From positions 10,641,426-10,705,425 of the forward strand of contig CM064573.1 of assembly GCA_032716605.1 (NCBI GenBank): 64,000 nt of DNA. The letters are read 5' to 3'. Shown in pieces: positions 30,739-42,655 of this stretch. The notes under the pieces are model-generated. The model worked only from the letters and a program-made list of their open reading frames with translations, was not told the DNA's origin and ran no database searches. Numbering within the stretch: position 1 is the stretch's first letter; every line of letters starts with the position of its first letter. The DNA is from Paralithodes platypus (Eukaryota > Arthropoda > Malacostraca > Decapoda > Lithodidae). Position numbers and translations under genes: made by a program.

Positions 30739-30844
30739 AATCGTCCAAATGTAGCTGAAATCAAATTAAAAAAACTTCCCCGGTACAGAAAGGGTTTATA
30801 ACGTAAACATAAACAATATAATCATTCAGTAAAACATAATAAAT

Positions 30845-31446
30845 ATAATAACACAATATACTGGACTAATATAATAGCACAATATACTGGACTAATATAA
30901 TAACACAATATATTGGACTAATATAATAACACAATATACTGGACTAATATAATAACACAATATACTGGACTAATATAATAACACAATATATTGGACTAAT
31001 ATAATAACACAATATACTGGACTAATATAATAACACAATATACTGGACTAATATAATAACACAATATACTGGACTAATATAATAACACAATATATTGGAC
31101 TAATATAATAACACAATATATTGGACTAATATAATAACACAATATATTGGACTAATATAATAACACAATATACTGGACTAATATAATAACACAATATACT
31201 GGACTAATATAATAACACAATATATTGGACTAATATAATAACACAATATATTGGACTAATATAATAACACAATATACTGGACTAATATAATAACACAATA
31301 TATTGGACTAATATAATAACACAATATATTGGACTAATATAATACACAATATACTGGACTAATATAATAACACAATATACTGGACTAATATAATAACACA
31401 ATATACTGGACTAATATAATAACACAATATACTGGACTAATATAAT
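30845..31446. repeat. 26-bp minisatellite
   Basis: About 23 copies built on AATATAATAACACAATATAC TGGACT, with a C/T variant (TACTGG or TATTGG) and one 1-bp deletion at about 31345. Confidence 0.96.
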
Positions 31447-31459
31447 ATACCATGATTTA

Positions 31460-31658
31460 TTAACCCCTTCTGTACCAGCGACGTCTCTTTTATAATTGAT
31501 TTCAGCTACATTAAGACGATTTTATGAAGCTTAGGAAAGATATAGGGTAGCTGAAAGGATTAATTACGATAGTCTGTATAACCTTTTAATGAGTGGACAT
31601 CCTTCCAAAGCTGAATAAAATCGAATAATAGTTGCCAGAATAAAATGAAGTGGGTTAA
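31460..31658 (+). mobile_element. Family D element, complete (D6)
   Basis: TTAACCCCTTCTGTACCAGC to AAAATGAAGTGGGTTAA, 199 bp. The usual GACGTCACCGGTA segment near the right end is deleted. Confidence 0.87.
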
Positions 31659-32048
31659 AATTATATAATATAAATAATAAATACAATAGAATACATAATT
31701 ATATCAAAACATAATTTATCAGTCAAACTCGTAGCGGCCCCCTGACGACAGAGAGTGTAGCCATGGTTTATATCCTTCGCCCGGAGGTATAATACGCCCG
31801 AGGGGGAGTTGTTGGTTGTCTGGGGGTGAGGGGCGGACATACCCCCAGGACCATCGTGCCCTATGCTGCTCCGGAACTTCCTAGTCTCGGCTCAGACGTT
31901 TCCTTCGTTTTTGTTTTTATATCTATTTACATCTACCTACATCTATCTATCTATATATACTGTATATAGATAAATAAAACAAAAACTATAATAAATAATA
32001 TAAGTTTAAATTCTCCTACTGGGATCGAACCTCCGATATTCAGAACCC
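31659..32048. other. No gene; tRNA-like 3' piece
   Basis: The minus strand at 32020-32045 reads GGAGGTTCGATCCCAGTAGG, a B-box-like block. Also present: TCTA and TATACTGTATA tracts (31920-31970). Confidence 0.45.
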
Positions 32049-32262
32049 TTAACCCATTTAGTACCGAGTTGTTCTTGTCATTGTAATCTGGATAGTATTG
32101 GACGATTTTATCCAGCTTAGGGAGGACGTGTAATAATTAAAAGGTTTCAAACTATAGCTCGATTACCCATTTTAACTACCACGGTTTCCTCCTAAGCTGC
32201 ATAAAGTCGTCTAAATATAGCGGGAATAACACAATATATATCCTCGGTAAGGAAGGGGTTAA
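32049..32262 (+). mobile_element. Family D element, complete (D7)
   Basis: TTAACCCATTTAGTACCGAG to CGGTAAGGAAGGGGTTAA, 214 bp. Confidence 0.87.
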
Positions 32263-32460
32263 GGTGGATTTATACGAGGATTTTTTCAGATAATTTTTGA
32301 TCCGCTGCTATATTCTGGCAACTCGTTTGCAACTACGACAACTATGCTGAAACTTTATTATTATAAGTTACATTAGTATAACCGCAATAGGCTTCATTTG
32401 TTGACAGATCAGAGTTGCGGAAGAAAAGTTGCGAGAAAAAGCGCCCGTGTAAATTGGACT
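32263..32460 (+). repeat. E-related diverged element
   Basis: TTCTGGCAACTCGTTTGCAA and GAGAAAAAGCGCCCGTGTAA follow the E plan (TTCTGGCAACATTTCTGG, then GTTGAG, then a GCRCTCGTGTGA end) at low identity. Confidence 0.45.
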
Positions 32461-33184
32461 TTACTTCCCCCATTACCATCCCCTCCAGCTAGTGCCCCCT
32501 CGTGCCCTATGAAGCTCTTGCCCCCTCGATAACGCCCCCTCCTTCAGTCCTATCATTACCCCCTCCCCCCCTCCTTCACATCGCCAGTCCTCCTCGTTCC
32601 CGCCCTCGAAGGAAGGACAGACGGGAATGGGTATACGGGATTTTTGGACAGGATGCGTTTCCCGTGTCCAGGTTAGCGAGGTCGGGTGCGCGGAGTGCTT
32701 GAGGCATGATCGTCTTTTGTTTACAGCCCAGACAGGAGGGAGGGGGGGGGGGGAGTAGTGTGGAAGGAGGGAGGAAAGGACTAGTGAAGAGGGAGGAATG
32801 GAGGGACGGAGGAGGGAGGAATGGAACTACTAGTGTGGAGGGAGGGAGGAAAGGACTAGTGTGGAGGGGTTAGGGGAGGGGGGGGGGGGGAGGAAGGACT
32901 AGTGTGGTTGGAGGGAGAGGGGAAGAAGGAGAAGGTTTAGGGGAGGGAAGAAGGAAGAAACAGGAGTTGTTCGGAGAGGGAAGAAGGAGGAAGGTGAGAG
33001 AGAGAAGGAAGAAACAGGAGGGTTTAGGGGTGGGGGAGGTAAGAGGAAGGCAATTTGGTAAATGGCCGAAACACATGAGTGCCTTTTTCGTCAACTTTCT
33101 GGCAACTCTTCTAGGGTCTGTTTGCATTGATTTGGGCAACTAGAATGAAAGTAGGTACTATACTTGGCGGAAATATCGTGAACC
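32461..33184. other. GC-rich then purine-rich DNA without a clear gene
   Basis: 32470-32700 is the second GC-rich block of the window (CCCTCGTGCCC, CTCGTTCCCGCCCTCGAAGG, GGTCGGGTGCGCGGAGTG). Then comes a G-run at 32743-32752 and irregular GGAGGGA repeats to 33050. A 66-codon Pro/Ser/Arg frame (32502-32702) is unrecognised. Confidence 0.45.
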
Positions 33185-33398
33185 TTAACCCCTTCTATAC
33201 CGGCGACGTCTTTTTAATTTGATTCTACCTATATGTAGACGGGTTTGTAACGTTTCAGAAGGATCTGTGGTAGTCAAAATGGTTAAGTGGGATAGTTCGA
33301 AGCCTGTTAATTGTTGGAGGTCCCTTTTAAACTGAATGAAAACGTCTAACTGTAGCCAGAATATAGTTAAAAGGACGACATGGTAATGAAGGAGTTAA
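33185..33398 (+). mobile_element. Family D element, complete (D8)
   Basis: TTAACCCCTTCTATACCGGC to ATGGTAATGAAGGAGTTAA, 214 bp. Confidence 0.88.
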
Positions 33399-33597
33399 AT
33401 TTAGAAGCTTCTCAGATCAGAAATGCCGTGAAAATATGACAGAAATGAACACTCCTGTGAATCACCCTTTAGAGGCAATTTGGTAAGCTGAGGTAGCAGG
33501 TGGGGGAGGGGGGGGGACGTCTTGGAAGAAAGGTGGAAGGAGAAATTAAGGGACTGGTCGGTGGTGGGTCGTGCTGAGAAAAAGGAAGAAGAGGGTA

Positions 33598-33632
33598 CAC
33601 ACACACACTCAATAGCACACACACATACACAC
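33598..33632. repeat. (CA)n tracts
   Basis: Two short (CA)n runs separated by CTCAATAG. Confidence 0.9.
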
Positions 33633-33750
33633 ACGGGAAGGGATAACTATCAGGCAAGCCATGGGAAGGAAATAATGCGTAAGGCCTTCTTTGATCACGG
33701 ACGATACTATACAGGAGTGTAATTTTGTTTTGTTTTTTTATAAAATTGTG

Positions 33751-33774
33751 TTAAGGGGGCACACCTTGTTTTAG

Positions 33775-33807
<33 letters not shown>

Positions 33808-33865
33808 TCTTATATCTCTGGGTTGTATCCATTCGGCCCCATTCACCCTACTGTATAGATTAAGA
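33751..33865 (+). mobile_element. Family B left-end fragment (B8)
   Basis: TTAAGGGGGCACACC, a (CT)n-expanded interior, then GGTTGTATCCATTCGGCCCC ATTCACCCTACTG; the remainder is missing. Confidence 0.8.
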
Positions 33866-34589
33866 CTTGGCTTTCGTTTGCCACCTAGCCTGAGTAAGAA
33901 CGAGAATACGTAGTGAGGTCTGGTATGGAAGGAAGGGGAGGACCTCGACGGGAAGGGGTGAGAGGAAGTAGTGTTTTGTTCTGGGGACCGTGGGAAAGGC
34001 AGAGAATGCAAGGTAAGAGTACTCACAGGCGAGCAAAATATACGAGCATACGAGTGTGCTACGGACGCCAGTCCGTAATTCCCGAGAAGGGGTGCCCATG
34101 AATATTAGGCGTTTGTCACGAATCGCTAGGTCAAGTTGCCCGGGCTTGACATCTACCAATAACATATTGACAGTGTGGGCTCGATCCGCCGAACCTTCGA
34201 TCAGCAGACTAGGCTCTACTGACTATGCCACGGCTAAAGTGCGTAATGATGCCTTTGGGCGTCATCTTAAACAGAGGAAACGATTCCCTTATCTCTTATG
34301 GCAACATTTGCAAACCGTAGTCAAAGAAACCTTGCACATAGGCTTGCAGTGAAATGTTATACAAACCTAATGGAGAAATCTGACACACCGTTGTAATATT
34401 GTAAAACATTCTCATTACCTTTCAATTGTCCGATTCAGTGTACCGGTACTCTCTTAATTATTGTTCTCTGTCACAAGTTTATCGTATAGCCTAGTATTTC
34501 CCCAGCTGCTTTTGAAGGCGACTGATAATGACAAGCGTTCTGGTTGATAATAGATGAGGTTATACAGTATGAGAGTGACAGTAGCATCT
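33866..34589. other. No gene; a tRNA-like stretch
   Basis: The minus strand at 34172-34234 reads GCCGTGGCATAGTCAGTAGA, GCCTAGTCTGCTGATCG, GGATCGAGCCC, a plausible A-box/B-box pair of a SINE head. Frames of up to 101 codons across 33860-34350 show no domain. Confidence 0.45.
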
Positions 34590-34771
34590 AAAGAGTATTC
34601 TAGTTACCATTAGACGATTTGTCTTAACTGATAATCTACCTTCAGGACTCAGAGGGGTAAATACGATCACAATAAACCCTCAGACAAATTTAGGCCCTTC
34701 TTGAAATGCATAAAATCGACTATTTTAGCCAAAATGAATGGTAAAAAGGTGTCATGTTCTGAAGGGGTTAA
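34590..34771 (+). mobile_element. Family D element, left end lost (D9)
   Basis: TTCTAGTTACCATTAGACGA to TCATGTTCTGAAGGGGTTAA. Confidence 0.7.
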
Positions 34772-35117
34772 TATTCAACCCCTTAGACTATATTATCACG
34801 TTTGGGAAGAGCGTGAGGAACTACAATGTGTCACCTTCGAGAACTTGGCTACCGTCGGTGTGGCGTAACTACCTATTTAACAATTTAAACGCGATTATAT
34901 AAGTACATATTTATTAAATTGTGGCTAGCACTATGCAATTTTATCAAGTTTAGGCAGTGTAATGTGTGGTGTATGTAGCTTGTGGTTGTCAAGGGAAGTG
35001 GAGGGTCAGGGGTCGGAACCGTGTGTGTGTGTGTACCTACCTACCTGTACCTACCTCTATGTCCTTCCTCTCTCTCCTTCACGTTCCCTAGGGTGGAATG
35101 ACCGGAGGCCCCTCACG

Positions 35118-35520
35118 TTCACCTTCACGTTTTTCCTTCCTTCCAGTTGTCTTCTTTTTCATGTTTTTCCTTCCTTCCAGTTGTCCTTATTTTTCATGGT
35201 TTTCCTTCCTTCCGTTTTTCCCATTTTCCCCATTTCTAGTTGACCTTTTGTTTCCACGTTTTTCCTTCCTTCCAGTTGTCCCAATTTTCACGTTTTCTTT
35301 CCTTCCAGTTGTCCTCTTTTTCATATTTTTCCTTCCTTCCAGTTGTCCTCTTTTTCATGTTTTTCCTTCCTTCCAGTTGTCCTTTTTTCATGTTTTTCCT
35401 TCCTTCAAGTTTTCCTTTTTTCATGTTTCTCCTTCCTTCACGTTTTCCTTTTTTCATGTTTTTCCTTCATTCCAGTTGTCCACTTTTTCATGTTTTTTCC
35501 TTCCTTCCAGGCGTCCTATT
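35118..35520. repeat. 33-36-bp pyrimidine minisatellite
   Basis: About eleven irregular units on TTTTTCCTTCCTTCCAGTTG TCC. The Phe/Ser/Pro frames (up to 182 codons) are this array read in different phases. Confidence 0.9.
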
Positions 35521-35939
35521 TTGTGTCTTCATAATCCTTGTATCTGCTTACCTTTTCTTCTTCTTATACTTCTTCCTTCTTCTTCTTCTTCTTCTTCTTT
35601 CCACTATTCATATTTATGCTTTCCTTATTTTTGTCACGCTCTATAATTATGTACCGTACATTATTGTTCGTATTTTTCACGTTCCCATTCATAATTCTTC
35701 CTCCTTCCACTTGTCTTATCTGCCCTAGTTATTGATGCCAAATGTTCACAATTATCACCCAAGCTTCATTACAAAATATATTACCGGTAATCAAAATGGA
35801 GATGTAGTGATTATCCTTCAGCCAAGAAAAATCAAACCATATGTTAAGTGTCCATACATAACAATGGCAGAGAAGTCTTTTTAAAACCCCAATTGTTGTG
35901 TTCTTATCCTTCCTAAACAAGAATCCTATCCCCCTATTC

Positions 35940-37925
35940 CTGCCTTCCTTCCTTTTTACCTGCCTTCCTTCCTTCCTTCCTTCCTTCCTTCCTTCCTTAC
36001 TTACTTACTTACTTACTTACTTAAATACTTGCTTCCTTACTTAATTACTTGCTTCCTTCCTTACTTAATTACTTGCTTCCTTATTTAATTACTTGCTTCC
36101 TTCCTTACTTAATTACTTGCTTCCTTACTTACTTAATTACTTGCTTCCTTCCTTACTTACCTAATTACTTGCTTCCTTCCTTACTTACTTAATTACTTGC
36201 TTCCTTCCTTACTTACTTACTTAAGGTACTTACTTAAATACTTGCTTCCTCACTTAATTACTTGCTTCCTTCCTTACTTAATTACTTGCTTCCTTATTTA
36301 ATTACTTGCTTCCTTATTTAATTACTTGCTTCCTTCCTTACTTAATTACTTGCTTCCTTATTTAATTACTTGCTTCCTTCCTTACTTAATTACTTGCTTC
36401 CTTACTTAATTACTTGCTTCCTTATTTAATTACTTGCTTCCTTCCTTACTTAATTACTTGCTTCCTTATTTAATTACTTGCTTCCTTATTTAATTACTTG
36501 CTTCCTTACTTAATTACTTGCTTCCTTCCTTACTTAATTACTTGCTTCCTTATTTAATTACTTGCTTCCTTCCTTACTTAATTACTTGCTTCCTTCCTTA
36601 CTTACTTAATTACTTGCTTCCTTCTTTACTTAATTACTTGCTTCCTTCCTTACTTACTTAATTACTTGCTTCCTTACTTAATTACTTGCTTCCTTACTTA
36701 CTTACTTAATTACTTGCTTCCTTCCTTAATTACTTGCTTCCTTACTTACTTATTTAATTACTTGCTTCCTTCCTTACTTAATTACTTGCTTCCTTCCTTA
36801 CTTAATTACTTGCTTCCTTCCTTACTTAATTACTTGCTTCCCTCCTTACTTAATTACTTGCTTCCTTCCTTACTTAATTACTTGCTTCCTTACTTGCTTA
36901 ATTATTTGCTTCCTTACTTACTTAATTACTTGCTTCCTTCCTTACTTACTTAATTACTTGCTTCCTTCTTTACTTAATTACTTGCTTCCTTCCTTACTTA
37001 CTTAATTACTTGCTTCCTTCCTTACTTACTTAATTACTTGCTTCCTTACTTAATTACTTGCTTCCTTCCTTACTTACTTAATTACTTGCTTCCTTCCTTA
37101 ATTACTTGCTTCCTTACTTACTTAATTACTTGCTTCCTTCCTTACTTAATTACTTGCTTCCTTCCTTCCTTACTTAATTACTTGCTTCCTTCCTTACTTA
37201 ATTACTTGCTTCCTTCCTTCCTTACTTAATTACTTGCTTCCCTCCTTACTTAATTACTTGCTTCCTTCCTTACTTAATTACTTGCTTCCTTCCTTACTTA
37301 CTTAATTACTTGCCTCCTTCCTTACTTAATTACTTGCTTCCTTCCTTAATTACTTGCTTCCTTCCTTCCTTAATTACTTGCTTCCTTCCTTACTTAATTA
37401 CTTGCTTCCTTCCTTACTTAATTACTTGCTTCCTTCCTTACTTAATTACTTGCTTCCATCCTTATTTAATTACTTGCTTCCTTCCTTACTTAATTACTTG
37501 CTTCCTTCCTTACTTAATTACTTGCTTCCTTACTTACTTAATTACTTGCTTCCTTCCTTACTTAATTACTTGCTTCCTTCCTTACTTAATTACTTGCTTC
37601 CTTACTTACTTAATTACTTGCTTCCTTACTTACTTAATTACTTGCTTCCTTACTTACTTAATTACTTGCTTCCTTACTTACTTACTTAATTACTTGCTTC
37701 CTTCCTTACTTAATTACTTGCTTCCTTCCTTACTTAATTACTTGCTTCCTTCCTTACTTAATTACTTGCTTCCTTCCTTCCTTACTTAATTACTTGCTTC
37801 CTTCCTTACTTAATTACTTGCTTCCTTCCTTCCTTCCTTACTTAATTACTTGCTTCCTTCCTTACTTAATTACTTGCTTGCTTCCTTCCTTCCTTCCTTA
37901 ATTACTTGCTTCCTTCCTTCCTTCT
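35940..37925. repeat. 2-kb (CTTN)n-derived array
   Basis: It starts as (CTTC)n and (CTTA)n and becomes about 90 units of CTTCCTTACTTAATTACTTG, each 16-28 bp in 4-bp steps. Length varies by whole tetranucleotides (CTTC or CTTA added or lost), so slippage at 4 bp continues under the longer period. The Leu/Pro/Tyr/Cys frames are artefacts. Confidence 0.97.
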
Positions 37926-38113
37926 TCCGTCCCCCCTCATTTCCCCTAGTCTTATCCATTCCTTCCTTCCTTCATCCCTCCCTTCCTAGTCCCCCTCCTT
38001 TCCTCTAGTCTTATCCCTTTTTTCCTTCGCCTACCTTCCTTTCTTTTCCTTCCATCGCTTCGTTTTCCCTTTCTCGTTATTGTATGTTGCTTATTCCCTT
38101 TCTTTCCCCCGTT

Positions 38114-38165
<52 letters not shown>

Positions 38166-38600
38166 GCGTCTTTTTTTCTTGTCTTCTTATTATCTTTCTC
38201 TTCCCTCCTCCTCCCTTTTCTTATGTCCTCCACTTCTTCCTCCTCCTTCTTCTCCTTTCCTCTTCTTCCTCCCGTTTCTCTTTCGTTCTCCTTCTTCTTT
38301 TTTTCTCCTCTTCTTTCACCTCCTTCTTCGTATCCCAATCACGTCTTATGTTCCATTTCCTCTTTCTGTGTCTCTGATCTTAAATACCCCTCACGCACGC
38401 ACTTCCCCCCTTGCCTTCCTTCCTCTATTTCGTTCTTTCCGTCTTCCATCTCTACTAGACTACCTACCCCCCCCCCTCTCTCTCTCTCTCTCGCGCTCTC
38501 TCCATCTCGTTGAATACACCTCCTCACACATATAGATACATGCATTATAGCAAGATCAGTAGTGCATAAATCCAAGTCTTTTATCTTATTTTCTCTCTTT
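37926..38600. repeat. Polypyrimidine stretch
   Basis: Strongly CT-biased, with (CT)n at 38114-38161 and a C-run at 38468-38478. No gene. Confidence 0.85.
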
Positions 38601-38665
38601 TCTATAACATTATCTTCGTTAATGTCCAGCCATGCGAGGTATATTACTCATTAATTTCCAGTATA

Positions 38666-39020
38666 TGGTTTGTGGATGGAAGGTGGTAGGAGAGATGTTT
38701 GTGGATGGAAGGTGGTAGGAGAGATGTTTGTGGATGGAAGGTGGTAGGAGAGATGTTTGTGGATGGAAGGTGGTAGGAGAGATGTTTGTGGATGGAAGGT
38801 GGTAGGAGAGATGTTTGTGGATGGAAGGTGGTAGGAGAGATGTTTGTGGATGGAAGGTGGTAGGAGAGATGTTTGTGGATGGAAGGTGGTAGGAGAGATG
38901 TTTGTGGATGGAAGGTGGTAGGAGAGATGTTTGTGGATGGAAGGTGGTAGGAGAGATGTTTGTGGATGGAAGGTGGTAGGAGAGATGTTTGTGGATGGAA
39001 GGTGGTAGGAGAGATGTTTC
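38666..39020. repeat. 29-bp minisatellite
   Basis: Twelve identical 29-bp copies (TTTGTGGATGGAAGGTGGTA GGAGAGATG). Two long minus frames of about 150 codons repeat 'SYHLPSTNISPTTFHPQ' because 29 bp rotates the frame every unit; I do not regard them as genes. Confidence 0.96.
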
Positions 39021-39158
39021 CTTGGCTGTCATTTTCGTTCGCCTGTGAGGAGTAGTGTGGAGGGGTGTGTGGAGTGTCATTTTTCCTCACTTCCTTTGAC
39101 AAATGTATATAATTTGTTGCTTCTATTAGTCATCTTGTTATCTTCCGGAACACACGGT

Positions 39159-39159
<1 letters not shown>

Positions 39160-39223
<64 letters not shown>

Positions 39224-39235
39224 AATATATCTATA

Positions 39236-39316
<81 letters not shown>

Positions 39317-39334
39317 GGTATATATATATATATA
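39160..39334. repeat. (CA)n and (TA)n microsatellites
   Basis: (CA)n 39163-39221 and (TA)n 39239-39334 with one TACCGGTA break. Confidence 0.97.
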
Positions 39335-40164
39335 TAAGAACATAAGAAAATGGGAGTCTGCAAAAAGCCGATCGGCCCATACAAGGCAGATCCCTGTCAC
39401 ACTCAACCCCAGTTACAAGGCCCAATTATAGGCCCAACTCACTAATACCTTGAGTACTGCCCCCACCAAAATGGTCAGGGATTAACACAAGATTACGGGG
39501 GTCTGCTGAGCGCCGATTGGCCCACACCTGGTAGATCACCCTCACACCCAACCCATCTCGTCCATATGCCTATCTAATTTTATCTTAAAGCTCCCTATCG
39601 TTTTTGATCCCACTATATCACTTGGTAGCCTATTCCACCCATCTACAACTCTGTTACCAAACCAATATTTGCCTATATCTTTTCTGAAACAAAATTTATC
39701 TAATTTGAAACCATTTGTACGAGTTCTTTCGCTATCACTGAGCTTTAGTACATTTTTCATGTCCCCTTTATTAATCCCACTAACCCACTTGAATACCTCT
39801 ATCATATCCCCTCTAACTCTGCGTCTCTCTAACGAATGTAAGCCTAATTTCTTCAACCTTTCTTCATACGGAAAATTTCTAATATTATGAATCATTTTTG
39901 TCATTCTACGTTGTACTCTCTCCAATGAATCTATGTCCATTCTGTAATAAGGACACCAAAATTGAACAGCATAATCCATATGGGGTTTCACTAATGACAA
40001 GTAAAGTTTTAAGATAACATCAGCAGTTCTGTTACTCAGACTCATAGATATGAACCCGAGAAACCTGTTTGCCTTGTTACGAACGCTTATACATTGTTTT
40101 CTAGGCTTCAAATTATTGCTAACAAACACACCTAGATCTTTCTCACAGTCTGAGTTTTCTAATT

Positions 40165-40166
<2 letters not shown>
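39335..40166 (-). mobile_element. CR1-like non-LTR retrotransposon, 5'-truncated, inside (TA)n
   Basis: The coding end (39542-40165) is followed by about 200 bp of 3' sequence ending TTTTCTTATGTTCTTA (minus). Both sides are (TA)n, so the copy landed in a TA microsatellite. The short 8-bp terminal repeat matches the CR1 style of 3' end. An unbroken frame suggests a young copy. Confidence 0.8.
39542..40165 (-). CDS. Non-LTR retrotransposon ORF2, C-terminal part
   Basis: 208 codons, open from the (TA)n junction to TGA (39542-39544). It begins ELENSDCEKDLGVFVSNNLK, the 'EKDLGV-x-(V/I)' block just after the reverse transcriptase core. It continues with KANRFLGFI, LYLSLVKPHMDYAVQFW (the conserved L-V-R/K-P-x-L-E/D-Y-x), IDSLERVQRRMTKMI, YEERLKKLGLHSLERRR, RGDMIEVFKWVSGI, and ends NRVVDGWNRLPSDIV. 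This order is the RT-to-C-terminus region of CR1/L2/Jockey-type elements. The RT catalytic YADD block and the endonuclease are absent through 5' truncation, so the product cannot work alone. Any upstream Tyr/Ile run belongs to the microsatellite. Confidence 0.85.
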
Positions 40167-40233
<67 letters not shown>

Positions 40234-40251
40234 CGATATATATATATATAT
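40167..40251. repeat. (TA)n microsatellite
   Basis: TA tract with one CCCG break, on the 5' side of the LINE. Confidence 0.97.
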
Positions 40252-40511
40252 ATGAAGACGGACCTCCTCGTTGGTGCCAAGTGGTGTGTGTGGTCAGTAT
40301 ATCAGTGTAACACAAGTAGACTGACCCTCGTGACCATCCTTGTGTTTAAGTGACCACCCACGCACTTCTGATCACACCCATGATAACACGAGATTATATT
40401 ATTTGCTTTAATTTCGACAGTATACTGTACATGGGAGTCGATGGGTTACAGTAATTGATATAGTTTGCAGTAGAGTGACAAACGAAGCCGAGTTCATTCT
40501 ATTAGTCTATA

Positions 40512-40724
40512 TTAACCCCTTCAGAACCATGACGCCTTTTTACCTTTGATTCTAGCTAAAATTAGACGATGTTATGCAATTTAAGAAGGACCTATGTTAC
40601 TAAGAGGGTTTATTGAGATCGTATTTACCCATTTGAGTCGCATAGGCAGATTATAAACTAAAGAAAATCGTTTAATGGTAACCAGAATATGATGCACATT
40701 ACGTACAGGTGATGAAAGGGTTAA
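40512..40724 (+). mobile_element. Family D element, complete (D10)
   Basis: TTAACCCCTTCAGAACCATG to CAGGTGATGAAAGGGTTAA, 213 bp. Confidence 0.88.
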
Positions 40725-40867
40725 TGTACAGTATATGTAAACAATATATTATGGTTTATACTTTGTCTTTGGCAGTGATAACATTACCATAACTAGACTA
40801 TTTAATGTTTTAATTTTTTATCATATTCATTCAAGTCTTCAAACAAAATTGTATCGGTTTGACAAAC

Positions 40868-40915
40868 CGGTTAGCAGCCCTTTGAGGGTATGATATCCTG
40901 GGTTCGAATCCTGTG
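40868..40915 (+). repeat. tRNA-like fragment
   Basis: GGTTAGCAGCCCTTTGAGGG, then GGGTTCGAATCCTGTG: a B box matching GGTTCGAATCC (40901-40911) with a loose A box upstream. Probably a SINE remnant. Confidence 0.45.
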
Positions 40916-40949
40916 AGAACCACATCATTTCATCAATTTCAGTTGGTGG

Positions 40950-41068
40950 GTTATTAGTGTTAAGAACGATATTAAAGAAATTCCTAGAGGCCCTTTCTTT
41001 GATGAATATAGCGGTTTAGCGATAGCCAGAGTATAATAAACAACAGTCACCAGTCCATAAAAGGTTAA
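40950..41068 (+). mobile_element. Family D right half (D11)
   Basis: ATTCCTAGAGGCCCTTTCTT to CAGTCCATAAAAGGTTAA. Confidence 0.6.
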
Positions 41069-41205
41069 ATTGGTTGCTAAGAGAAGGACTTTTTCCCTAA
41101 CCTTTCCTTAATGACCCTCTTTGTCCAGTTTTGTAATTAAATTGGAAGGTCCCTTTAGTTCCGTTGCCTCTTCTTTATTCACCTAGTGATTTGCAAAGTC
41201 TTTGA

Positions 41206-41580
41206 TTAAATGTAGGCTACTCATTAAGGAATAGTTGTTGTTTGATTAAATGTAGGCTACTCATTAAGGAATAGTTGTTGTTTTAAATGTAGGCTACTCA
41301 TTAAGGAATAGTTGTTGTTTTAAATGTAGGCTACTCATTAAGGAATAGTTGTTGTTTTAAATGTAGGCTACTCATTAAGGAATAGTTGTTGTTTTAAATG
41401 TAGGCTACTCATTAAGGAATAGTTGTTGTTTTAAATGTAGGCTACTCATTAAGGAATAGTTGTTGTTTTAAATGTAGGCTACTCATTAAGGAATAGTTGT
41501 TGTTTTAAATGTAGGCTACTCATTAAGGAATAGTTGTTGTTTTAAATGTAGGCTACTCATTAAGGAATAGTTGTTGTTTT
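41206..41580. repeat. 37-bp minisatellite
   Basis: Ten copies on AAATGTAGGCTACTCATTAA GGAATAGTTGTTG; the first two units are 41 bp (extra GATT). Confidence 0.95.
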
Positions 41581-41820
41581 CCTACGGTGTTTGTCTACAG
41601 TAAATATCTACTATTTTTACTTGTGTCATATACAGTATACTAAATTAACATTTGTTGTTTGCGTTTCATATATATTATTGCTTTGCCGCTTTTTAGGGTA
41701 CAGCTTTGTAAAACCAAATATATCTACTGTATACACAACTGAAGTTCAAAACGCCATTATACAAAAATATATACCGGTATATAAATATAAACTATATATA
41801 TATTTTTATTTTGTTTCTAT

Positions 41821-42043
<223 letters not shown>

Positions 42044-42186
42044 TCCGTACTATTCACTTTCTCTTACCGTTTATAGAGGTATATATTAACATTATTCCTA
42101 GGCCTGACCATCGTGGGTAAGATACAGTATATGAGCCTCTCTGCCACAGCCCGGACCACCACCTCCAACACCTGAGCTACCCTTAC

Positions 42187-42264
42187 CTGTTTCAATTTCC
42201 TGTCGGGCCTCGTCGCTCGCTTGCTGATCACGTACAGGAGCCTATTTTTTTCGCTCTCGCGGTA
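42187..42264 (-). CDS. Weak internal-exon candidate
   Basis: On the minus strand CACAAG|TACCGC opens 78 nt (26 codons: YRESEKNRLLYVISK then RATRPDRKLKQ) closed by CAG|GTAAGGG, a strong donor. It is phase 0 on both sides and contains no stop. Against it: the acceptor lacks a good pyrimidine tract, the upstream side runs straight into a minisatellite, and the peptide is not recognised. Confidence 0.2.
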
Positions 42265-42655
42265 CTTGTGAGAGTTACGTAGAGTTACATAAATATACCT
42301 GTACTTGTGAGAGAATTACATAGATATACTTGTACTTGTGAGAGTTACATAGAGTTACATAAATATACCTGTACTTGTGAGAGAATTACATAGATATACT
42401 TGTACTTGTGAGAGTTACATAGAGTTACATAAATATACCTGTACTTGTGAGAGAATTACATAGATATACTTGTACTTGTGAGAGTTACATAGATATACCG
42501 GTGCTTGTGAAAGAGTTACATAAATATACGGGTACTTGTGAAAGAGTTACATAGAGTTACATAAATATACTGGTACTGGTGAGAGTGTTACATAGAGTTA
42601 CATAAAATATACTGGTGCTGGTGAGAGAGTTACAAAGAGTCACATGAGTACACAG
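42255..42655. repeat. Compound minisatellite on ACTTGTGAGAG
   Basis: TACTTGTGAGAGTTACATAG and AGTTACATAAATATACCTG alternate, giving a roughly 62-bp higher-order unit (three clean copies), then degenerate copies to 42655. Confidence 0.9.

Larger units (their letters stand above)
30103..30795 (-). mobile_element. Family D element (D17) carrying A12 and an edge-derived array
   Basis: The left part (TCGGCTTAGGAAAGACGTCT to TCAATCC) and the right part (GCTACCATATATCTTGCC, AAGCTTCATAAAATCGTCC to CGGTACAGAAAGGGTTT) are the two halves of a D element joined at its internal TTAA, where A12 lies. Confidence 0.75.

Noticed and set aside
36666..37789. Leu/Pro/Tyr/Cys-rich repeat frames
   Set aside because: Translation of the (CTTN)n array; unit lengths change by 4 bp and break every frame.
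38619..39102. Two minus-strand frames of about 150 codons with a repeated peptide
   Set aside because: A 29-bp array lacking stops rotates through all frames; the peptide repeat is a by-product.
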